This document shows positions 8,801-17,263 of a stretch of DNA of 64,000 bases, piece after piece. Origin of the DNA: Massilia phyllostachyos (GTDB lineage Bacteria > Pseudomonadota > Gammaproteobacteria > Burkholderiales > Burkholderiaceae_D); assembly GCF_021044825.1 (NCBI RefSeq), contig NZ_JAJNOC010000011.1:91503-155502 (forward strand). The letters are read 5' to 3'. Below the pieces are notes generated by a model. It was not told the DNA's origin. It saw nothing but the letters and a program-made list of their open reading frames with translations, and did not search any database. Both the position numbers and the translations under genes were made by a program. The first letter of the stretch is position 1. Every line of letters starts with the position of its first letter.

Positions 8801-10114
8801 GCCGGCCAGGTCGAGTGTCAGGCGCGCCAGGTCGGCCGGCGCGTAGCTGGCCTGCACCCGGCCCGCTTCGATGCGCGAGAAGTCGAGCAGCGAGTTGACC
8901 AGCTTGAGCAGGCGCAGCGCGTTGCGGTGCGTGAGGTCGAGGCGGCGCCGCTGCTGCGGGCCGAGCGCCTCCGCGGTGTCGTTCAGGGCGTCGTCGAGCG
9001 GCCCCAGGATCAGGGTCAGCGGGGTGCGGAACTCGTGCGAGACATTGGAGAAGAAGGCGGTCTTGGCGCGGTCGATGCGCGCCAGTTCCTCGGCGCGTTG
9101 CTGCTCAAGCTCGTAAGCGAGCACGTTGCCGGCCGCGGTGGCCACCGCCGCGCCCAGGCGGTCGTAGAAATCCAGGTAGGCCGCATCCAGCGCGCGCCGC
9201 GCGCTGACGCCGGCCACCAGGTAGCCGAAGGCCTCCGGCTGCCCGGGCAGCAGGATCGGCAGCACCACCGCCGCATCCGGCTGCTCTTCATACGGTCCGC
9301 AACAGCCGGCGCCGATACGGCCGGCGAGGCCGGTCACCGGCTGCGCCTGGCCACTGGCCGCCACCGCGGCAAAGGGCCAGGACGCATCGCCCAGGGCCAC
9401 GCGGGCCGGCGCCAGTGCGCTGTCGGCGCCGATGCCGGCGCGGCCGCGCAGCACCAGCTCGCCCTCTTCCGTGGCCTGGTAAAACAGCGTATAGGGAACG
9501 TCCAGGCCCATCTGCTCGCCGTGGAATTCCAGGTCGCGCCCGATCTCGTCCATGGTGCGGGCGTCGGCCAGGCTTGCCGTCAAGTCGCGCAGGCACTGGG
9601 TGCGGCGCGCGCTCAGCACCAGGCCGGTGGTTTCGGTGATCGGGTGGAACACACCGCCGACCTCGCCCGACTCGTCGCGGATCGGCGAGAACGAGAAGGT
9701 CATGAAAGCTTCCTCGAGATAGCCGTAGCGGTCGAGGAACATGCGCTGGTCCTTGATGTACACGCCCTCGCCCTCGTGGGCGGGGTCAAAAGCGGCGCCG
9801 ACCACCGGCAGCGCGCTGGCCCAGACTTCCTTGAAGGCCCCGCCCATCGAGGCCGGGTGCAGGTCGCCGCAGATCGGACGGTAGGCGTCGTTGTAGATCT
9901 GGATGTCGTTCTCGCCCCAGCACACCAGGATCGGGAAGGTCGAGGACAGGCACAGGCTGACCGTGGTGCGCAGGCTCTGCGGCCAGGTGTCGAGCGGCCC
10001 CAGCGGCGTGGCGGACCAGTCCATCGAGCGGATCAGGGCGCCCATCTCGCCGCCGCCGGAGAGCCAGTTCAGGTCGGATGCAGGGGCGGCGGGAAGGTGG
10101 CGGGAATGGGGCAT
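5891..10114 (-). CDS. Large hybrid sensor histidine kinase (two kinase cores, two receivers)
   Basis: A 1407-residue cytoplasmic hybrid kinase with no membrane segment. Apparent order: PAS-like input (about 25-165), GAF-like (180-335), HisKA with SHEFRTPL (about 359), HATPase_c (470-560), receiver 1 with VADDNND and LLTDVMMP (640-755), PAS (770-890) and a second PAS-like domain (890-1000). A second HisKA with AHELRNPL (about 1040), HATPase_c (1140-1250) and receiver 2 with VVDDNHD and FLDIGLPD (1280-1400) complete it. Both kinase cores keep the phospho-acceptor His and N-box motifs (NLLSNAFKFT; NLVNNAAKYT), and both receivers keep the phospho-acceptor Asp. No output domain or partner regulator is adjacent. 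The N-terminal input module resembles that of the kinase at 27574-30072, so the two may sense related signals. Confidence 0.93.
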   Translation of the reverse strand: MPHSRHLPAAPASDLNWLSGGGEMGALIRSMDWSATPLGPLDTWPQSLRTTVSLCLSSTFPILVCWGENDIQIYNDAYRPICGDLHPASMGGAFKEVWASALPVVGAAFDPAHEGEGVYIKDQRMFLDRYGYLEEAFMTFSFSPIRDESGEVGGVFHPITETTGLVLSARRTQCLRDLTASLADARTMDEIGRDLEFHGEQMGLDVPYTLFYQATEEGELVLRGRAGIGADSALAPARVALGDASWPFAAVAASGQAQPVTGLAGRIGAGCCGPYEEQPDAAVVLPILLPGQPEAFGYLVAGVSARRALDAAYLDFYDRLGAAVATAAGNVLAYELEQQRAEELARIDRAKTAFFSNVSHEFRTPLTLILGPLDDALNDTAEALGPQQRRRLDLTHRNALRLLKLVNSLLDFSRIEAGRVQASYAPADLARLTLDLAGVFESTMAKGGLSYEVEAEDLGEPVWVDRDMWEKIVFNLLSNAFKFTLEGGVTVRLERVGDMARLTVCDTGSGIPESELPRVFERFHRVEGATGRSYEGTGIGLALIQELVRLHGGSIAVSSTVGEGTRFEVRLPFGHAHLPLERIAAGDEDSAAPATRTGAAFVEEALRWLPEAGEAPAAPQPVPAQASAPALPPLADRRAPRPRILVADDNNDMRAYLKSLLEPHADVTVCADGAAALALIEQNVPDLLLTDVMMPVLDGFGLLARIRADEALRGLPVMLLSARAGEEAKVEGLQAGADDYMVKPFAAGELLARVRSQLAQADERRRQALEAVSREQYFRALVDASPVMLWTTDADEQCTYLSQRWYDFTGRRPEQDLGRGWLENVHPDDLERTVRAYLEAAEARSPVALDFRLRRHDGSYRWVIDNGLPRVDEQGRHAGYVGTVIDVHERRLLQERFEGVARAGDIGVWYADAPFKRFQLNVEMARHLGVGSSGHADIRELLGAIEPADRARVEDSMRRALAEGSGLDVEFRTGPAHGGRWLRAIGWYARGEARDGHGQRFDGVTLDVGTHKEAEQELRRLAEELREKNRQQSDFLSTLAHELRNPLAPIRAGIELMQAGGTAARQRDVQGMMRRQVEHMVRLVDDLLDMARLSEGKVTLRLEAVRLDAVVDEAVAMCMPLVTARGHRLALRLPPAPLTLVADRHRLAQVLSNLVNNAAKYTPHGGDITVEARLEAGELRIDVADTGIGIAPEVLPTVFDMYAQGSASEAMGDGGLGVGLNLVQRLVGLHGGRVAAASAGEGQGSCFTVWLPLPDAAPALEPAPLPALDAQRDTPAQGLRVLVVDDNHDAADILASLLEIGGHTVQVAHDAAGALAAVRREAPQVVFLDIGLPDMSGHDAARLLRRAEGMGAAMLVALTGWGAEEDRRKSREAGFDHHLTKPAEFDAVERLLAEAQARALAMASSRE

Positions 10115-10230
10115 GAAGGAATGAGATGTTGACGAACGGGAATTGACCCAGCCGTATTGTATGGGAAACGCATGCTATCCGCCTCAAATCCGGCAAATTA
10201 TCGTGCATATGCAACGATCGGCATTTCCAT

Positions 10231-10261
10231 AAAGAAAAACGGCCAGCGTCAGCTGGCCGTT
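10231..10261 (-). terminator. Rho-independent terminator of the RND operon
   Basis: On the minus strand AACGGCCAGC and GCTGGCCGTT pair as a perfect 10-bp stem with a 4-nt loop, followed by TTTTCTTT. It lies about 30 bp after the permease stop codon. Confidence 0.9.
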
Positions 10262-10293
10262 CGAACTTGCAAGCGGGGCCGCGGCCCCTCCGC

Positions 10294-13200
10294 TCAGACC
10301 GGCACTGCCTTGCCCTTGCCGCCACGACGGCGGCCGGTGGCGAAGCCGAGCAGCAGCACGACCATGCGGAACACGAAGCGCACCAGGATGATCGTCAGGA
10401 TCGCTTCGACGAAGGTCATCAGGAAGGCCAGCGCCACGTTGTAGCGCTCGGCGCGGCGGTTGAACTTCGCGAACATGCGGTCGCGGGCGATCTCGATGCT
10501 GTCGTAGAAGGTCGGCACCACCAGCAGGGTCAGGAAGGTCGAGGTGATCGTCCCGCCGATGATGGCGATCGCCAGCGGCTGGTAGAACTCGCCCGAGTCG
10601 CCCAGGGCCAGCGCCACCGGCAGCATGCCGGCGATCAGCGCGAAGGTCGTCATCAGGATCGGACGCAGGCGCTTGCGGCCGGCCGCCATCAGCGCTTCCT
10701 CGCGGTCCACGCCCTCCTTCTCCAGCTCACGCGCCGCATCCAGCAGCAGGATCGCATTCTTCGCCACCAGGCCCATCAGCATGATGACGCCGATCAGGCT
10801 CATCAGGTTGAGGGTGTTCTTGGTCAGCAGCAGCGCCAGCACCACGCCGATCAGCGACAGCGGCAGCGACAGCATCACGCCCAGCGGCGCCGTGAAGGAA
10901 CCGAACTGCATCACCAGGATCAGGTACATCAGGCCAATGCCCGACAGCAGCGAGATGCCCATCGCGGTGAACACTTCCTGCTGGTCCTGGCCAGCGCCGC
11001 CCAGCTTCAGGCCATAGCCCGGCGGGAAGTCGAAGGTCTTGGCCAGCTTCATGGCGTCGGACGTCACTTCGCCCGCCGAACGGCCCTGGGCATTCGCCGA
11101 CACCGTGATCATGCGCTCGCCGTCGCGGTGGCGGATGCCGGCCGGACCCTTGCCCATGGTGATGGTGGCGATCTGCTCGAGCGGCACCATCATGCCGGTG
11201 CCGCTGACCGAAATCGGCAGGCGCTCGATGCTTTCGGTGCTGACGCGGTCGTCCGGGTGCAGGCGCACGGCGACGTCGCGGGTCTCGTTGCTCGGGTCGA
11301 CCCAGTCGCCCACTTCGATGCCGGCGAAGGCCACGCGCAGCGACTGGGCGGCGTCGTTGATCGAGATGCCCATGGCGTTGGCCAGGCCGCGGTCGAGCAC
11401 GATCTGCAGCTCGTTCTTCGGATCCTGCTCCGACAGGGTGACGTCGACCGCGCCCGGCACTTCGCGCAGCTTGTCCATGTAGGCGGTGGTCAGTTCCATC
11501 AGTTTGCGCGAATCCGGACCGGTGAACTGCACCTGCACGGGCTTGCCGCCGCCGCTCAGGTCGTCGATCACGGTGTACTCGGCGCCCACCAGGCGGCTGA
11601 CCTTGTCGCGCAGCTCGGCAGCGACTTCGGCCGCGGTGCGGTCACGCGAACGGCGCTTGCCGATGTCGACATAGACGCGGCCGCCGCTCAGGTTGACGTT
11701 GGAATTGGTGTCCTTGGTTTCCTTGATCTGGCGCGCCAGCTCGGCCGCCGCTTCCACCTTGCGGCGCGAATACTCCACGCTCGACGAAGCCGGCACGCGG
11801 ATCTCGACCATGATGGCGCCGTTGTCGGCCTTCGGCAGGAAGCTCGATCCGCCGAACGCCATGTGCAGGCCGATCGCGACAACGAAGCTGAGCACGGCGA
11901 GCACGGCCATCCAGATGCGGTGGTGCAGCGCCCAGGCGATCACGCGGCCGTAGCGGTCGGCCTGGTGGTCGAACCAGTGGTTGAAGCGGTCCAGCATTTT
12001 ACCGAGACCCTTCTTCGGGGCGCTGTGGTGGCCCGGCGGGTCGCCCCAGTAGGCCGACAGCATCGGGTCGAGCGTGAAGGAAATGAACAGCGACACGATC
12101 ACCGAGCACGTCACCGTGAGCGCGAACGGGCCGAACCACTCGCCCGAGATGCCGGGCATGAAGGCGACCGGGATGAACACGGCCATGATCGAGAAGGTGG
12201 TCGCGGCCACCGCCATGCCGATCTCGGCGGTGCCTTCCAGCGCCGCGGTGCGGCGGTCGGAACCCATTTCCATGTGGCGCACGATGTTTTCCCGCACCAC
12301 GATCGCATCGTCGATCAGCACGCCGATCGCCAGCGACAGGCCGAGCAGGGTCATGAAGTTCAGGGTGAAGCCGCACAGCCAGACTGCGATGAAGGCGGCC
12401 AGCACCGAGGTCGGCAGCGACAGCGCGGTGATCAGGGTCGAGCGCCAGGAATTCAGGAAGGCGTACACGACGAAGATGGTCAGGATGGCGCCCAGCACCA
12501 GCGCTTCGATCACGTTGTTCAGGCTGCTCTGGGCGTCTTCGCCGCCGTCGCGGGTGACTTCCAGCTTGGTGCCTTCAGGCAGTTCCTTGTTGACTTCCTC
12601 AACCACCTTGTGGACCTTCTTGGCCAGCGACACGGTCGAAGCGTCGCGGGCGCGGGAAATCATGATGCCGACGTTCGGCTTGCCGCTGCGCATCGAGAGA
12701 CTGTTGATGTCGGCGTAGCCGTCCTTGATCTCGGCGACCTGGTTCAGGCGCACGATCTGGTCGCCGTTACGCTTGACCACGACCTGCGAGAAATCTTCCG
12801 GACGCTCGATGCGGCCGACCAGGCGGATGCCCTTCTCGTCCAGTTCGCTGCGCAGCTTGCCCACCGGCGCATTGGTGTTCTGGGTGCGCAGGGCGTTCGA
12901 CACGTCCGACACCGAGACGCCGAATTCGCGCAGCTTCTCGGCGCGCAGCAGCACCGACAGTTCACGGCGCAGGGCGCCATTCACCGTGACGGTGGAGGCG
13001 CCTTCGATGGCGCGGAAGCGGTCGGCCAGCACGTCCTCGGCGTAGCGGGAAATATCCGCATGGCTCTGCTTGCTGGACGACAGGGCCAGCTGCATCACCG
13101 GCTCGGCCGAGGTGTCGATGCGGCGCAGGATCGGCTCGCGCATCTCGACCGGCAGCTTGTAGCGCACCGCGGCGATCGCGTTGCGCACGTCATCCGACGC

Positions 13201-13509
13201 TTCGATCAGGTTGCGGTCGAAGTCGAACTCCATCCAGAGCGAGACGCCGCCTTCGTAGGAATTCGAGTTGACTTCGGTCACGCCCTGCACCGCCAGCAAT
13301 TGCTTCTCGATGCGGTTGGTGATCTCGCGCTCGGCCGTCTCGGGCGAGGCGCCCGGGTAGGGGATGTCGACCGAAATCATCGGCAATTCGACGTCCGGGT
13401 TCTGGTTGACCTTCAGCTTGGACAGGGCCAGCAGGCCCATCGCCATCATCGCGACGATCAGCACGATCGTGGCGACGGGCTTCTTCACACTAAAATTGGA
13501 CAGGAACAT
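10294..13509 (-). CDS. RND efflux transporter permease (HAE1-type)
   Basis: Inner-membrane proton-driven drug efflux pump, 1071 residues. It has the 12-helix RND topology: helix 1 after the N-terminus (MFLSNFSVKKPVATIVLIVA), a large periplasmic porter loop, a block of helices with the family signature GVLIDDAIVVRENIVRH (about residue 400, with the proton-relay Asp pair), a second porter loop and a final helix block. An AAGGAAA ribosome site precedes the ATG. It is the second gene of an operon, 12 bp after the adaptor gene. The sequence is of the heavy-metal/multidrug HAE1 class rather than CzcA, as judged from the absence of a metal-pump DFG motif. Substrates are unknown. The last about 50 residues include a further hydrophobic stretch and a basic tail. 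Confidence 0.95.
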   Translation of the reverse strand: MFLSNFSVKKPVATIVLIVAMMAMGLLALSKLKVNQNPDVELPMISVDIPYPGASPETAEREITNRIEKQLLAVQGVTEVNSNSYEGGVSLWMEFDFDRNLIEASDDVRNAIAAVRYKLPVEMREPILRRIDTSAEPVMQLALSSSKQSHADISRYAEDVLADRFRAIEGASTVTVNGALRRELSVLLRAEKLREFGVSVSDVSNALRTQNTNAPVGKLRSELDEKGIRLVGRIERPEDFSQVVVKRNGDQIVRLNQVAEIKDGYADINSLSMRSGKPNVGIMISRARDASTVSLAKKVHKVVEEVNKELPEGTKLEVTRDGGEDAQSSLNNVIEALVLGAILTIFVVYAFLNSWRSTLITALSLPTSVLAAFIAVWLCGFTLNFMTLLGLSLAIGVLIDDAIVVRENIVRHMEMGSDRRTAALEGTAEIGMAVAATTFSIMAVFIPVAFMPGISGEWFGPFALTVTCSVIVSLFISFTLDPMLSAYWGDPPGHHSAPKKGLGKMLDRFNHWFDHQADRYGRVIAWALHHRIWMAVLAVLSFVVAIGLHMAFGGSSFLPKADNGAIMVEIRVPASSSVEYSRRKVEAAAELARQIKETKDTNSNVNLSGGRVYVDIGKRRSRDRTAAEVAAELRDKVSRLVGAEYTVIDDLSGGGKPVQVQFTGPDSRKLMELTTAYMDKLREVPGAVDVTLSEQDPKNELQIVLDRGLANAMGISINDAAQSLRVAFAGIEVGDWVDPSNETRDVAVRLHPDDRVSTESIERLPISVSGTGMMVPLEQIATITMGKGPAGIRHRDGERMITVSANAQGRSAGEVTSDAMKLAKTFDFPPGYGLKLGGAGQDQQEVFTAMGISLLSGIGLMYLILVMQFGSFTAPLGVMLSLPLSLIGVVLALLLTKNTLNLMSLIGVIMLMGLVAKNAILLLDAARELEKEGVDREEALMAAGRKRLRPILMTTFALIAGMLPVALALGDSGEFYQPLAIAIIGGTITSTFLTLLVVPTFYDSIEIARDRMFAKFNRRAERYNVALAFLMTFVEAILTIILVRFVFRMVVLLLGFATGRRRGGKGKAVPV

Positions 13510-13521
13510 GGTTGTTTTTCC

Positions 13522-14691
13522 TTATTTGCCCTGCACGGCGCTGGCGCCGGTGGCGGCGCTGGCGACACGCGCGGTCGCCATTTCGACCGTCTGGCCATCC
13601 TTCAGGTTCGAGGTCGGGGAACGCAGCACGACGTCGCCCTGGGCCAGGCCCTGCTTGATCTCGACGTTGCCGGTGCGCGGGTCGCGCGCGCCGACCACCA
13701 GGTCGACCTTGCTCAATTTCTTGTCCTTGATGCGCCAGGTATAGGCCTTGTCTCCGGCTTTCACCAGCGCGGCTTCGGGCAGCATCAGGGCGTCGGTCGA
13801 GGCGGCGTCGACGCGGCCTTCGGCGTACAGGCCGGCCACTTTCGGCTGGGCCTTGTCGGCGAATTCGATCACGACTTCGACCTGGCGGGTGACGGCGTTG
13901 GCGGCCGGGTCGATGCGCTTGATGACGCCGGCGAACTGCTGGTCGCCATAGCCGTTCACGCGGAAGTTCACTTTCTGGCCGATCCGGACCGAGGCGATCG
14001 AGTCGGCCGAGACGCGGCCCTGGAAGCGCATGCTGTTCGGATCGATGACCTTGACCAGTTCCTTGCCGATGGTGGCGGTGTCGCCGGCCGAGACCTTGCG
14101 CTCCGAGACGATGCCGTCGAAGGGCGCGCGCACCACGGTCCGGTTCAGCTGCTGGCGCGCGGTGGCGGCGCGGCTTTTCGCGGCCGACAATTCGCTCTGC
14201 AGCGAGTTGCGGCGCACTTCGGCTTCGTCCAGGCCGACGGCCGAGGTCATGCCGGAGGCGCGCAGGGTCTTCATGCGCTCGAGCTGGCGGTTGGCCTGGT
14301 CCAGCGCCTGGCTGGCGGCGCGCACGGCTTCGTCGGCAGACGAAACGGTGTCGCGGATCGCGGTTTCATCCAGGCGCGCCAGCACGTCGCCGCGCTTGAC
14401 CGGGTCGCCATTCTCTTTCAGCACCTGCAGCACCACGGCCGAGACTTCGGCGCGCAGGTCGGCCTTGCGCTCCGGCTGGATCGAACCGGTCACCACCGGG
14501 CCGCTGGTGAGCGTATCGCTCTGGATGGTCAGCACGTCTTCCGGCGCGACCTGCAGCTGCGTCGGGCGCTTGTCCTTCGCGTCGGCCTTGGCGGTGGCCT
14601 TTGCCCCATCGGCGCCCGGCTTGGCAGGCTCCTTGCTGCAGGCGGCGAGCGCCGTGGCGATGGCAAGGACGAGTAGTGTTTTGCGCAGCAT
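13522..14691 (-). CDS. RND efflux periplasmic adaptor (membrane fusion protein), lipoprotein
   Basis: Periplasmic adaptor that links the inner-membrane pump to an outer-membrane channel; 389 residues. Lipoprotein signal with AAC lipobox (Cys about residue 18). The HlyD/biotinyl-lipoyl-like half motif RAEVSAVVLQVLKENGDPVK (about 80-100) is followed by an alpha-helical hairpin (about 110-170), the second lipoyl half RAPFDGIVSERKVSAGDTA (about 195-215) and beta-barrel/membrane-proximal domains. First gene of a two-gene operon with the permease. No TolC-type outer-membrane gene is encoded here, so an external channel must be supplied from elsewhere in the genome. Confidence 0.94.
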   Translation of the reverse strand: MLRKTLLVLAIATALAACSKEPAKPGADGAKATAKADAKDKRPTQLQVAPEDVLTIQSDTLTSGPVVTGSIQPERKADLRAEVSAVVLQVLKENGDPVKRGDVLARLDETAIRDTVSSADEAVRAASQALDQANRQLERMKTLRASGMTSAVGLDEAEVRRNSLQSELSAAKSRAATARQQLNRTVVRAPFDGIVSERKVSAGDTATIGKELVKVIDPNSMRFQGRVSADSIASVRIGQKVNFRVNGYGDQQFAGVIKRIDPAANAVTRQVEVVIEFADKAQPKVAGLYAEGRVDAASTDALMLPEAALVKAGDKAYTWRIKDKKLSKVDLVVGARDPRTGNVEIKQGLAQGDVVLRSPTSNLKDGQTVEMATARVASAATGASAVQGK

Positions 14692-14755
14692 GTGGTTCTC
14701 CAGAGAATGGACTCAGTGTAGTTCTTGTAAAAGACGCAGATATGAACAGCCAGCG

Positions 14756-14808
14756 CGCAGTATTCAGGAGTGCCCTGGGAGCGTCAATTGACGACTCTGC
14801 ATACTGCG
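14756..14808. promoter_or_regulatory. Nested palindromes upstream of the RND operon
   Basis: CGCAGTAT (14756-14763) and ATACTGCG (14801-14808) form an 8-bp inverted repeat, and CGTCAATTGACG (14782-14793) inside it is a perfect 12-bp palindrome. They lie 65-117 bp upstream of the adaptor start, where an efflux-pump repressor would bind. No regulator gene is adjacent. Confidence 0.4.
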
Positions 14809-14939
14809 GAAATCGAGGGATGAAATGCGGTATGGGGCGACGAACTGCATTCGGAATGGATGAAATGCGTCCGATTCCGGACAGCTTGCGGACGGGGCGG
14901 ACGTCCGGCTTGTTCGCCCCTGTTCCGTATGTAGATGGG

Positions 14940-15356
14940 TCAGCCGAAAATCGCGTGGACCAGGAAGCCCATGCCGATGCCGGTCGCGATGCCGCCGCCG
15001 ATCTCGACCAGGGTGTGGCCCATGCGCTCGCGCAGCACCGTGTGGCCGGTCGTTTCCCTGGCCAGGCGGTTGATCGCGCTGGCCTGGCGGCCGACGTGCT
15101 GGCGCAGGCTGTTGGCGTCGATCATGACGATGAAGGCGAGCGTGACCGCCACGCCGAAGGCCGGGTGGCCGATGCCTTCGCGCAGGGCGATCAGGGTCGC
15201 CATGCTGCTGACGACGGAGCTATGGTTGCTGGGGAAGCCGCCGTTGCCCACCAAATTGAAGGCCCAGCGGCGCTGGCGCACGCTGGTGATCAGGAACTTG
15301 ATCGGACCGACCACCATCCAGGTCAGCACGGGTGTGACGAGATACGCAAAATCCAT
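14940..15356 (-). CDS. Divergent PAP2 family membrane protein
   Basis: Small integral membrane protein (138 aa, about four helices) of the divergent PAP2 family (YuiD-like). The conserved GNGGFPSNHSSVVSSMATLI (about residues 38-57) is the family hallmark and resembles the PSGHS part of the phosphatase signature. IDANSLRQHVGRQA (about 80-95) and a C-terminal RMGHTLVEIGGG with the second histidine follow. Phosphatase activity on a lipid phosphate is suggested by the family but not shown. Probably monocistronic; the divergent DUF475 gene starts 146 bp away. Confidence 0.85.
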   Translation of the reverse strand: MDFAYLVTPVLTWMVVGPIKFLITSVRQRRWAFNLVGNGGFPSNHSSVVSSMATLIALREGIGHPAFGVAVTLAFIVMIDANSLRQHVGRQASAINRLARETTGHTVLRERMGHTLVEIGGGIATGIGMGFLVHAIFG

Positions 15357-15502
15357 TGTCTCTTCCAGGTGATTTAATGCCGGCCAGAATTATCTCAGAA
15401 GCAAGCTAATACAGATACTTTTTCCGAAGCATTCTCGCGCCGCGGCCGGGGCCGGAACGTTATGATGTTGGTAAGACACATAAATAATCACAAGGGGGTT
15501 GT

Positions 15503-16540
15503 ATGCGGCATTTCCGGCTGTCGTTCATCGTCACGGTCATCCTGATGGCCCTGGCCGGCTGGTGGGGGTACGAGCACCGCGGCGTCGCCGGAATGCTACA
15601 GGCCTTGTGGATCACCGCCATCCTCGGCGTGCTGGAAGTGTCGCTTTCTTTCGACAATGCGGTCGTCAACGCCTCGGTGCTGCGCGGTTGGAACGAGTTC
15701 TGGCGCAAATTATTCCTCACGGTCGGCATCCTGGTGGCGGTGTTCGGCATGCGCCTGCTGTTCCCCCTCGTGATCGTCTCGGCGGCGACGAGCCTGGGCC
15801 TGGTCGAGGTCTGGCATATGGCGATCGACAACCCGACTGAATATTCGCGCCACCTGACCGAGAAGCATGCCGAAGTATCCGCCTTCGGCGGCGCCTTCCT
15901 GATGCTGGTGTTCCTGAACTTCCTCTTCGACGAAGAGAAGGAATTGCACTGGCTCGGCTGGCTCGAGGAAAAGGTCGGCCAGTACGGCACCGAGGGGCTG
16001 GCCGTGCTGCTGACCCTCTCGGCCGTGTGCGGCGCCATGTACCTGATGGAACCGGCCCGCAAACTTCCGGTCCTGATCGCCGGCGTCAGCGGGGTGCTGG
16101 TGTATATCGGCGTGCAGTGGATCAGCGGCTTGCTGGAAAAGGAGGAACACGACCCGACGGTCGGCAAGATGATCTCCCAGGGCAGCATCGGCGGTTTCCT
16201 CTACCTGGAGGTGTTGGACGCTTCGTTCAGCTTCGACGGCGTGATCGGGGCCTTCGCCATCACCAACGACGTCGTCATCATCATGCTCGGCCTGGCGATC
16301 GGCGCCATGTTCGTGCGTTCGATGACGGTGTTCCTGGTCTACAAGGGCACGCTCGAGCAGTTCGTCTACCTGGAACACGGCGCCCACTATGCGATCGGCA
16401 TCCTGGCCCTGATCATGTTCGCCAGCGTGCACTACCACATCCCGGAATGGTTCACGGGGCTGTCGGGGCTGGCCTTCATCCTGGTGTCGCTGTGGTCGTC
16501 GGTGCGCTATCGCAAGCGCATGGAGGGGCAGGCGGCGTAA
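15503..16540 (+). CDS. DUF475 / TerC-like integral membrane protein
   Basis: Polytopic membrane protein of 345 residues. The motif LEVSLSFDNAVVNASVLRGW (about residues 46-65) and a second copy-like segment EVLDASFSFDGVIGAFAITN (about 236-255) match the acidic helices of TerC-type proteins, which have been linked to metal (Mn, Te) handling. At least eight hydrophobic stretches are visible. A strong ribosome site, AAGGGGG, precedes the ATG. Function is unknown; metal-ion export or tellurite-type resistance is a family-level guess. The next gene starts about 80 bp later. Confidence 0.85.
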   Translation: MRHFRLSFIVTVILMALAGWWGYEHRGVAGMLQALWITAILGVLEVSLSFDNAVVNASVLRGWNEFWRKLFLTVGILVAVFGMRLLFPLVIVSAATSLGLVEVWHMAIDNPTEYSRHLTEKHAEVSAFGGAFLMLVFLNFLFDEEKELHWLGWLEEKVGQYGTEGLAVLLTLSAVCGAMYLMEPARKLPVLIAGVSGVLVYIGVQWISGLLEKEEHDPTVGKMISQGSIGGFLYLEVLDASFSFDGVIGAFAITNDVVIIMLGLAIGAMFVRSMTVFLVYKGTLEQFVYLEHGAHYAIGILALIMFASVHYHIPEWFTGLSGLAFILVSLWSSVRYRKRMEGQAA

Positions 16541-16622
16541 TTTTGCGAATCAAGCCGGGCATGGCAGAATGTGCCCGGCCGCAGCTGCTGCCATCCTGAC
16601 AACCCTAACCGAACCGCCTGCC

Positions 16623-17030
16623 ATGCCTAAGACCATGCCGAAACGCGCCACCGCCCTCCTCCTGTCCGTCCTCGCGGCCATCATCGTGCTGTTCGCGCTG
16701 TATACCTGGTTCACCCTGAGCTGGTCGTACTCGGAAGGCGAACGGGCGGGCTACCTGCAGAAGTTTTCCAAGAAGGGCTGGCTGTGCAAGACCTGGGAAG
16801 GCGAGATCCTGCTGTCGAGCATGCCGGGGGCGATTCCGGAGCGCTTCGCATTCACGGTGCGGGATGAGGCGGTGGTGAAGCAGTTGCAGAATGCGATGGG
16901 GCAGCGGGTGCAGATTTCGTATGAACAGCACGTGGGGGTGCCGACGTCGTGCTTTGGGGAGACAGAGTATTTTGCCTCGAAGGCGGTGACGGGGCCGGTG
17001 AATCCGGTGGGGGCGAATCAAGGGTTGTGA
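16623..17030 (+). CDS. Conserved single-pass membrane protein of unknown function
   Basis: A 135-residue protein with a short basic N-terminus and one hydrophobic segment (about residues 9-30). The periplasmic part includes KFSKKGWLCKTWEGEI and a C-terminal region with a second Cys (VGVPTSCFGET), so one disulphide is possible. I recognise the layout from betaproteobacterial genomes but do not know a function. A frame extension upstream to 16569 exists but lacks a ribosome site. Confidence 0.7.
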   Translation: MPKTMPKRATALLLSVLAAIIVLFALYTWFTLSWSYSEGERAGYLQKFSKKGWLCKTWEGEILLSSMPGAIPERFAFTVRDEAVVKQLQNAMGQRVQISYEQHVGVPTSCFGETEYFASKAVTGPVNPVGANQGL

Positions 17031-17081
17031 TTCGCTGCAGGTATTGATGAGGTACTTTTGATATGCGTGGCATATCACGGG

Positions 17082-17112
17082 AACTTGGATCCCGGCCGTC
17101 GCCGGGATGACG
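17082..17112 (+). repeat. REP-like palindromic element
   Basis: AACTTGGATCCCGGCC, a short loop, then GCCGGGATGACG. The same unit recurs near 24434 and 44133 (with inverted partners at 24361 and 44073). It lies in the 233-bp gap between the small membrane protein and the coiled-coil gene. Confidence 0.7.
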
Positions 17113-17263
17113 TGCTGCTGTTAATACGTAATGGAAGTTTGAGCGCGACGCTGCGTTAGCCCCAAGACCGTCGTACGCCCCAATGGGGCCTACGACTTTC
17201 GGCGCAGGCTGGAACAATGCCACTGGCATTGTTCCGCCTAATTTGACTTTCGTAATAAACCAC

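Noticed and set aside
5804..10132. A plus-strand open frame of over 1400 codons
   Set aside because: It is the mirror of the hybrid kinase in high-GC DNA, rich in Arg, His and Gln with no domain.
10267..14676. A plus-strand open frame of almost 1470 codons
   Set aside because: Antisense to the RND permease and adaptor; the composition is a shadow type (His, Arg, Asp rich) and no motif is visible.
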